A DNA stretch of 64,000 bases from an uncultured Chitinophagaceae bacterium (lineage in GTDB: Bacteria > Bacteroidota > Bacteroidia > Chitinophagales > Chitinophagaceae). The translations under genes were made by a program, and so were the position numbers. Below, one piece after another: positions 58,360 to 64,000 of the stretch. Below the pieces are notes generated by a model that was not told the DNA's origin, did not search any database, and saw nothing but the letters and a program-made list of their open reading frames with translations. Location: contig CALIIL010000030.1 of the NCBI GenBank assembly GCA_938017685.1, positions 1 through 64,000 on the forward strand. Reading direction: 5' to 3'. The stretch's first letter is position 1, and each line of letters begins with the position of its first letter.

Positions 58360-59790
58360 TCATTCCTGTTCAATCAGCTCTACCCGCTGTTCATCATTTA
58401 TAAAACCCCATAATTTTAAAGACTTATTGATGGTTATCATATGCTCTGCATATTGAAACTCGGTAGTAGTCCATGTAAGCACATTACATGGAGCCTCAAC
58501 TTTTATTACGGGCAACTTACTATGCGTCACTTCCTCTAAAACAGCACGCTGACAATCATTTGTGGCGCGACCATCATATTTATCTGCGATAGAAAAGATT
58601 ACCCAGAAAGAGAAAACAATACCCAGGAACGCAATCCTTAAAGTACCATGAACCTTCCAAAAGATATAATGCGCCAGGTATACAAAAAGAAAGACAAAGC
58701 ATAAGGTAACAGGCAAGAAGGTATCGTACCGAACAATTAAAGGACGATAAGATCTATAGCCACCCAAAGGCAACAAGAATAAATAAAGCAGACTAAAAGA
58801 TAAAATGAACAATAATAGCTTGGACAATGTTTTTTTATCAATAAGCTTAAATCTCACAGCCACATAATATTGAATAGCAATAGCTAAAAATAAAAATAGC
58901 CAAGCAGGTTTTAATGTCAATATATGTAGGACACCTTGTAACATGAGCTGATATCTCTTAACAACAGGAACGGATGCATCAGCTTCAATATTATATGTAG
59001 TTGTATAAAAAGCATACAAACAAAAAATAAAAATGTAAATAAAATAGCATGTAATCCATTTACTTTTTCTTAAGCCAAAAAATGCATTAGGCACATAAGT
59101 GCCTAAAAGATAGAACAGCCATAAAATAAATACAATAGGTTGTATCAATGGACCACTAAAAGCAAGTAATGGACCAAGTAAAAGCAAAATCAGATGCCAA
59201 AATTTAGGTAGCTTTTCAAAATCATTGGCGGTATAAAACTTGTAAAAAGGATAGAAATAAAACAACAATACAAACAATGGCAAGGCGTAAAAGAAACAAT
59301 AATTAATACTCCTATCTATAATACCCAAGCATTCATGATAACCATTATATTGAATAAAGGCCGTAGCTAAAAAAGAGATAAAAATAAATGATTGAAGCTT
59401 AAACTGACTTTTACCTTTGGCATATATATAAGCTAACACTAAAAATATTAAATGAAGGAACAAGCTAAAAGCAGTTGAAGTGATATACAATTGCAACACC
59501 TTATCTTTTACAAATACACCTATAAGTCCATGCATGGAAGTAAACCACCACTGGGTAAAATAATGGCATGAAAAACGACCAGCACCTGCATAAGCTTGTT
59601 GTGATTTTAATATATTCATCCCTAATGGATCAGCCAATACCGCTTCATAAGTAATTGATGGTGCAACTATTCTTGCCAAATCACCGTCGATAGGCAGGTT
59701 AAAATAATAGTAAATAGAAGAGCTTAAATCAAAAAGTAAAAGGAGAGCTAAGAACAGTATTAGATAATTGTATTTGTTCTCAAGTTTCAT
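58360..59790 (-). CDS. Polytopic membrane protein of unknown function
   Basis: A 476-aa protein with about ten to twelve hydrophobic helices, and a periplasmic-looking loop after the first helix ('NLPIDGDLARIVAPSITYEAVL') with an Asp pair. The layout loosely recalls GT-C glycosyltransferases (first-loop acidic residues, many helices), but the length and motifs are too weak to call it. It has its own promoter box and lies after the TonB receptor on the same strand. Confidence 0.6.
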   Translation of the reverse strand: MKLENKYNYLILFLALLLLFDLSSSIYYYFNLPIDGDLARIVAPSITYEAVLADPLGMNILKSQQAYAGAGRFSCHYFTQWWFTSMHGLIGVFVKDKVLQLYITSTAFSLFLHLIFLVLAYIYAKGKSQFKLQSFIFISFLATAFIQYNGYHECLGIIDRSINYCFFYALPLFVLLFYFYPFYKFYTANDFEKLPKFWHLILLLLGPLLAFSGPLIQPIVFILWLFYLLGTYVPNAFFGLRKSKWITCYFIYIFIFCLYAFYTTTYNIEADASVPVVKRYQLMLQGVLHILTLKPAWLFLFLAIAIQYYVAVRFKLIDKKTLSKLLLFILSFSLLYLFLLPLGGYRSYRPLIVRYDTFLPVTLCFVFLFVYLAHYIFWKVHGTLRIAFLGIVFSFWVIFSIADKYDGRATNDCQRAVLEEVTHSKLPVIKVEAPCNVLTWTTTEFQYAEHMITINKSLKLWGFINDEQRVELIEQE

Positions 59791-59798
59791 TGCTGTTT

Positions 59799-59806
59799 CA
59801 AATATA
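59799..59806 (-). promoter_or_regulatory. -7 box TATATTTG (minus strand)
   Basis: Exact TAnnTTTG, 8 nt before the ATG of the membrane protein at 59790; near-leaderless transcript possible. Confidence 0.55.
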
Positions 59807-59808
59807 GC

Positions 59809-62022
59809 TTACATTTTATATCGCAAGCTCAAAATAAAATTACGCCCTGGAGCTGAAATACCCGAAGCAAAGGTGCGATAGTTTCTATCCATAATATTAT
59901 CTACACCAGCTTGCACTTTAAAGTGTTCATTTAAATTATAATGCCCTCTTAAGTTAATCGTATACCAAGATGGCGTACCGGTTGGCAATGCAAATTTAAA
60001 ATTATCACGCCCATTAATATTATAGTCTTCTAGGCGCTTGGTGCCATTATATAGGAAGAAGAATTGACTACCCCATTTTTTTTCATTGTAGCCTAAGCTC
60101 ACCCTACCATACAATGGTGGCACGTGATCCAAAGGCACTTCATAGCCAGCATTTATATACCTTCCAAATGTGTAACTCGTATTAGCATTAAACTGAATTT
60201 TTTTTGTCAAGTCAATCCTTGCTTCAATTCCTCCTCCATACAAATAAGCCTCTGCCTTATTCTGATTTGAGAAAACAGGAGTAAGTGTACCATTATACAT
60301 AATACTATCACTCCCATTAAAAGTAGTTTTATCCAATACAATAGCATTTAAGAATTGTGTGTAAAAACCAAAGGCACTGATAAACAATTTATCCGTTTGA
60401 TACTGTACGCCTAAGTCTACTGAGTTAGTATACTCTGGATTAATATTCTCATTTGGTATAACCAATAGCTCACCGCTAAAACTATCAAACACCTTGCCAG
60501 CATCATCAATATTAGGAGAGCGAAAACCACGAGAGGCATTTAGATTAAAACGAAGCTCTTTGGTAGCAAAGTATATCAAACCTATATTACCTGTAAGCGC
60601 TCTATTGTTCTGATTAATCTCTGTAAATGGAAGATTCAATAAATTATTATCAATCGTAGAGGACAAGCTTGATTGATTAATACGCAAGCCATCATTCAAC
60701 ACAAAACGACCATTGGCAAACTTATAAATGTGTTGAACATAAGCACCGTACAAATTCATATTATTATCACCATCAGGATATCTTGTATCAATAATACTTC
60801 GTTGCTCTGTCACCACATTTTGGCCAAATGCTGTTGATTTCAAAAAGTTAACTTGAGCATCACCACCATAGGTAATTTCATGATTACCTAATTTTATACG
60901 CGCTGCAATATTAAGCGCCAGCACATTCAACTCTTCTTTTCTTTTAGACAATTCATCGCTTTGAAACCTACGTGTATTTCTGCTCTCTTCGATAAATTGA
61001 TGACTAAGGTTCATCGTAAAGTCATTTAATAATTTACGCTCTCCGAAATAATCATATTGATACGCAACCAAACTTCTTATTTGCGGACCGTAATACCACT
61101 CCGCATGTTTCGGCAGTCCAGCACTCGTTTCAGTTAATCGATCATAACGCGGTATGTCTGAAGTCGTTGAGTATTGCAAATTAAGCTGGTGAATATTATT
61201 ATAATTTGGTGCGTAGGTAATCTTTTGCAACAAATCCATTTGGCTATAGCCACTATTTTTTTGATACAGATTATTGCTATTATTCACTATGCTGTCTATA
61301 CCATTAATACGTTGTACATAAGAGTTTCGCCCCCATGTCGCTAACTGATTATTGGGATCCCACCCTCCTTGTCGTAAATCTTTAAACGAGCCTAAACTAA
61401 TATTAGTAAACGTACCCCAATGTTTATTTCCAAAACCAAAACCTGTACTAACTGAATTCTCTTGATTGGCAGATGCATAACGAAGCATGGCTTGTGCCTG
61501 ACTTAGTTTAAATTCTTTCTCATTAGTAAGCCTAGGCTTAATCGTTTGCATGGACACTACACCGCCCAATGCATCACTCCCATATATTGTTGAGGCAGGA
61601 CCATTCAATATCTCCACGCTAGAGAGCATATTATTATCTACAGAAATAACATTCTGTAAGTGCCCTGAACGATAGATTGCATTGTTCATACGCACGCCAT
61701 CTAACATTAATAATACTCGACTAGCTTCAAAACCACGCACAACAGGACTTCCTCCTCCTTGTTGGCTTTTCTGAACAAATACCTTCCCACTTTGAATGAG
61801 CACATCGGCTATAGTAGGCATGTTCAAAGCCTTTAATTCTTTGGCGCCTATTACATCAATTTTTTGCGCTATATTTTTTTTTCTCTCTGAAAATTTACTG
61901 CCTGAGATTACAATCTCATCGAGCTCTTTTAACTTCTTTAACTCTGAGGTATCCGTTTGCGACCAAGCAATAAATGGAACACACACACTTATCAAAATCA
62001 CCCATAAAATCTTATGTCCCAT
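59809..62022 (-). CDS. TonB-dependent outer membrane receptor, heme/hemoglobin-type
   Basis: The track begins at a TTG (62031), but the ATG at 62022 (MGHKILWVILISVCVPFIAWSQ) gives the signal peptide and lies 6 nt after a promoter box. About 737 aa. TonB box region ('ELDEIVISGSKFSE'), plug domain ('IADVLIQSGKVFVQKSQQGGGSPVVRGFEASRVLLMLDGVRMNNAIYRSGHLQNVISVD', 'VEILNGPASTIYGSDALGGVV') and a 22-strand-type barrel ending 'NFILSLRYKM'. The FRAP/NPNL-type heme motif is not certain, so the ligand (heme, siderophore, other) is left open. Confidence 0.9.
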   Translation of the reverse strand: MGHKILWVILISVCVPFIAWSQTDTSELKKLKELDEIVISGSKFSERKKNIAQKIDVIGAKELKALNMPTIADVLIQSGKVFVQKSQQGGGSPVVRGFEASRVLLMLDGVRMNNAIYRSGHLQNVISVDNNMLSSVEILNGPASTIYGSDALGGVVSMQTIKPRLTNEKEFKLSQAQAMLRYASANQENSVSTGFGFGNKHWGTFTNISLGSFKDLRQGGWDPNNQLATWGRNSYVQRINGIDSIVNNSNNLYQKNSGYSQMDLLQKITYAPNYNNIHQLNLQYSTTSDIPRYDRLTETSAGLPKHAEWYYGPQIRSLVAYQYDYFGERKLLNDFTMNLSHQFIEESRNTRRFQSDELSKRKEELNVLALNIAARIKLGNHEITYGGDAQVNFLKSTAFGQNVVTEQRSIIDTRYPDGDNNMNLYGAYVQHIYKFANGRFVLNDGLRINQSSLSSTIDNNLLNLPFTEINQNNRALTGNIGLIYFATKELRFNLNASRGFRSPNIDDAGKVFDSFSGELLVIPNENINPEYTNSVDLGVQYQTDKLFISAFGFYTQFLNAIVLDKTTFNGSDSIMYNGTLTPVFSNQNKAEAYLYGGGIEARIDLTKKIQFNANTSYTFGRYINAGYEVPLDHVPPLYGRVSLGYNEKKWGSQFFFLYNGTKRLEDYNINGRDNFKFALPTGTPSWYTINLRGHYNLNEHFKVQAGVDNIMDRNYRTFASGISAPGRNFILSLRYKM

Positions 62023-62028
62023 TTGTGT

Positions 62029-62036
62029 CAAATTTA
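62029..62036 (-). promoter_or_regulatory. -7 box TAAATTTG (minus strand)
   Basis: Exact TAnnTTTG, 6 nt before the receptor ATG; leaderless transcript likely. Confidence 0.65.
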
Positions 62037-62152
62037 TATTAAATCGTACAAAAGCACCTCTTTTTTGCGTCTAATCTATAGTTCATTGGACTGACAACAA
62101 TGACCATAGTTTAAGGATCCAACATTTTTTTTGACATTATAATTAGATTACC

Positions 62153-62290
62153 ATGAAAACAAAATATGCCGATGTTCTTATCATTACCCTCCTCCTCTAT
62201 GCCATTTTCATTTGTACGAGTCTATCTCATAAAAAAGCAGGCGACACTTTAGCCATGGCTGAAGAAAAGATTGAAACTTACAAACAATAA
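62153..62290 (+). CDS. 45-aa single-pass membrane peptide
   Basis: Not in the ORF track. ATG 62153 opens MKTKYADVLIITLLLYAIFICTS followed by a hydrophilic tail of about 20 residues ending KIETYKQ. One membrane helix with a positively charged front. It lies between two minus-strand genes that diverge from it in the case of the receptor. Whether it is expressed is not shown, but the codon use and clean helix are gene-like. Confidence 0.45.
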   Translation: MKTKYADVLIITLLLYAIFICTSLSHKKAGDTLAMAEEKIETYKQ

Positions 62291-62297
62291 AATGATA

Positions 62298-63827
62298 CTA
62301 AGCATTAAAAAGTACCTTTCCCGTCATATCAGATGGAATGTCTATGCTCATATAATTTAGAATACTTGGTGCAATATCTGCCAGCTTACCATCTTTAATG
62401 CTTTGACCTTGTTCATTTGAGATAAAAAATAATGGCACCGGGTTGAGCGTATGCGCTGTATTAGGCGTGCCATCTTCATTTATTAACAAATCACTATTGC
62501 CATGATCAGCGGTTAAGAATATCGCATAATCATTATTCAAGGCTTCGGTCACAATTTTTCCTACACATTTGTCTACAGTTTCGGCTGCTTTTATAGCTGC
62601 TTCCCATACGCCTGTATGACCAACCATATCAGCATTGGCAAAATTTAAACACACAAAATCAGCTGCTCCATCTTTTAACTCAGGCAGTAAAGCTTCTGTC
62701 AATTCATATGCGCTCATTTCTGGCTTAAGGTCATAAGTCAGAACATCTTGCGGCGAAGCTTTCATCATTCTCTTCTCACCTTCAAACTCGGTCTCACGAC
62801 CGCCCGAAAAGAAAAAGGTTACATGCGGATACTTTTCCGTTTCAGCCATGCGAATTTGTGTTTTTCCATTTGCTGCTAAGACTTCGCCCAAAGTGTTTTT
62901 TAAATTTTCATTGGTAAAAAGTACGTTTATGCCCTTATACGTCTTATCATATTCGGTCATAGTACTATAATGCACGCTTAGTTTATGCATATTATGTTCG
63001 GGCATATCTTGCTGTGTAAGCACTTCCGTTATTTCTCGGCAACGGTCTGTTCTAAAATTAAAACACAGAACAGCATCACCATCTTGAATGGTTGCAAGCG
63101 CTTGTTTCTTCTCAACAACTATTGTTATCGGTTTTAAAAACTCATCTGTAACACCATTGGAATAAGATTGTTTCAATGCATTTGTTGCACTAGTAACTTT
63201 CGTGCCATTCCCGTGCACCATATTATCATAAGCCAGTTTTACTCGTTCCCAGCGCTTGTCTCTATCCATCGCATAAAAACGTCCAGTAATAGTAGCAATC
63301 TTAGCATTAGTACCTTTAATACTCTTTTCTAACTGTTCTATAAATCCTAAGCCACTCTCAGGGTCAGTATCGCGCCCATCTGTAAATGCATGAATAAATA
63401 CCTTGTCAAGCCCTTGTTCGTTACAGAAATTACACAATGCAATTAAATGTTCTATATGGGAGTGTACCCCTCCATCGCTCACCAAACCCATTAAATGCAA
63501 GGGTTTATCGTTTTCTTTGGCATAGGTAACAGCCTTTATTAAAGCAGCGTTTTTAAATAGCTCTTTAGTTCTTATGGCTACATTAATACGCTCCAATTCT
63601 TGATACACAATGCGGCCAGCGCCAAGGTTTAAATGACCGACTTCGCTATTGCCCATTTGCCCGGCTGGCAAGCCTACTTGCTCCCCACATGTAATTAATT
63701 CGCTATTAGGATATTGGTTATATAAGCTGTCTACAAATGGCGTATTTGCGTTTTTTATCGCATCTGCACTTGCATTTTTACCATGGCCCCAACCATCCAT
63801 TATTATAAGTAAACACTTTTTTGACAT
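62298..63827 (-). CDS. gpmI: 2,3-bisphosphoglycerate-independent phosphoglycerate mutase
   Basis: The ATG at 63827 (MSKKCLLIIMDGWGHG) is preferred to 63842. About 509 aa, full family length. 'IIMDGWGHGKNASADAIKNANTPF' and 'AGQMGNSEVGHLNLGAGRIVYQ' (nucleophile Ser, phosphorylated in the reaction), 'VSDGGVHSHIEHL', 'HAFTDGRDTDP', 'TGRFYAMDRDKRWERVKLAYD' and 'FLTADHGNSDLLI' carry the two-manganese site. It interconverts 3- and 2-phosphoglycerate in glycolysis and gluconeogenesis. Confidence 0.97.
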   Translation of the reverse strand: MSKKCLLIIMDGWGHGKNASADAIKNANTPFVDSLYNQYPNSELITCGEQVGLPAGQMGNSEVGHLNLGAGRIVYQELERINVAIRTKELFKNAALIKAVTYAKENDKPLHLMGLVSDGGVHSHIEHLIALCNFCNEQGLDKVFIHAFTDGRDTDPESGLGFIEQLEKSIKGTNAKIATITGRFYAMDRDKRWERVKLAYDNMVHGNGTKVTSATNALKQSYSNGVTDEFLKPITIVVEKKQALATIQDGDAVLCFNFRTDRCREITEVLTQQDMPEHNMHKLSVHYSTMTEYDKTYKGINVLFTNENLKNTLGEVLAANGKTQIRMAETEKYPHVTFFFSGGRETEFEGEKRMMKASPQDVLTYDLKPEMSAYELTEALLPELKDGAADFVCLNFANADMVGHTGVWEAAIKAAETVDKCVGKIVTEALNNDYAIFLTADHGNSDLLINEDGTPNTAHTLNPVPLFFISNEQGQSIKDGKLADIAPSILNYMSIDIPSDMTGKVLFNA

Positions 63828-63847
63828 AATAAGTGGGCACAATGTAC

Positions 63848-63855
63848 TAATTTTG
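63848..63855 (+). promoter_or_regulatory. -7 box TAATTTTG
   Basis: Exact TAnnTTTG, 32 nt before the TTG start of the last, partial gene; a short leader is expected. Confidence 0.55.
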
Positions 63856-63887
63856 AGAGACTTACCTACTGTAAGTAACCTACTACA

Positions 63888-64000
63888 TTGAAAAAGTTAA
63901 TCACATATATTTGCTTTTTTAGCTTTATGTTTCTGCCCGCGTTTGCCCAAGAAAGCAATTTGACGGTTGCGGAGAAGAGTCTGGAAAGCGGCAACTTAAA
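63888..64000 (+). CDS. Secreted protein, 5' part only
   Basis: A TTG at 63888 opens MKKLITYICFFSFMFLPAFAQ, a clear Sec signal peptide, followed by 'ESNLTVAEKSLESGNLK'. The gene runs off the window end, so only 37 codons are seen. It has its own promoter box upstream. No function can be assigned. Confidence 0.6.
   Translation, partial: MKKLITYICFFSFMFLPAFAQESNLTVAEKSLESGNL

Overview
The window comes from a low-GC member of the Bacteroidota. The evidence is: type IX secretion (T9SS) C-terminal sorting domains on secreted proteins, Omp28-type and many outer-membrane beta-barrel proteins, a TonB-dependent receptor, a BatB/BatC protein, -7 promoter boxes of the Bacteroidota form TAnnTTTG, and almost no Shine-Dalgarno sites. 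Genus and species cannot be named from the sequence alone.

Layout. (1) 1-4.47 kb, chromosome: the 3' end of an Omp28-like gene, a decayed Omp28/YjdF junction, a minus-strand sigma/anti-sigma/outer-membrane-protein operon, an NTF2-like protein and a small acidic protein. (2) 4475-41973, an integrated mobilizable element of about 37.5 kb sitting in the 3' end of a tRNA-Lys gene. A 22-bp direct repeat of the tRNA end marks attL and attR. The tyrosine integrase lies beside attL and a MerR/excisionase-like gene beside attR. Inside are a T9SS-exported SBBP-repeat protein; a four-gene minus-strand RHS/YD-repeat operon; two large envelope proteins; a DUF3800 gene with a small partner, preceded by an array of structured repeats; a Dam-type methylase; a VirD4/HerA-like ATPase; a Rep/O-like winged-helix protein; a large serine recombinase; a structured non-coding block followed by XRE and RuvC-like genes; a four-gene cassette (YhhQ-type queuosine-precursor transporter, SAM methyltransferase, FolE-type GTP cyclohydrolase I, unknown 449-aa protein); and a mobilization module (membrane/lipoprotein fusion, a 43-aa protein, coupling protein, MobC-like protein, relaxase, DUF2958 protein). 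Two recombinases and two coupling-type ATPases suggest a composite of at least two elements. (3) 41.95-64 kb, chromosome: tRNA-Lys, SDR dehydrogenase, non-catalytic M16 protein, paired outer-membrane paralogues, a lamin-tail T9SS protein, lpxH, purA, a BatB-BatC fusion, two TonB-C proteins, a cyclophilin, nadC, a SUI1 factor, an Xre/RES toxin-antitoxin pair, uvrC, a polytopic membrane protein, a TonB-dependent receptor and gpmI.

How genes work together. The integrase and excisionase-like protein would move the element through the tRNA site, and the relaxase, MobC-like protein and coupling protein would transfer it using a helper's mating pore; no mating-pore genes are seen. The most unusual cargo is the yhhQ-MTase-folE-unknown cassette. 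It couples uptake of a 7-deazaguanine precursor with the first enzyme of pterin/7-deazaguanine synthesis and a methyltransferase, and is bracketed by matching palindromes. The second is the DUF3800 pair behind roughly 100-nt repeats whose stems change while their shape and a loop motif are kept. Several chromosomal genes begin 4-8 nt after a perfect TAnnTTTG box, implying leaderless transcripts.

Limits: all family calls come from reading motifs in the translations. No database search or RNA folding was run.
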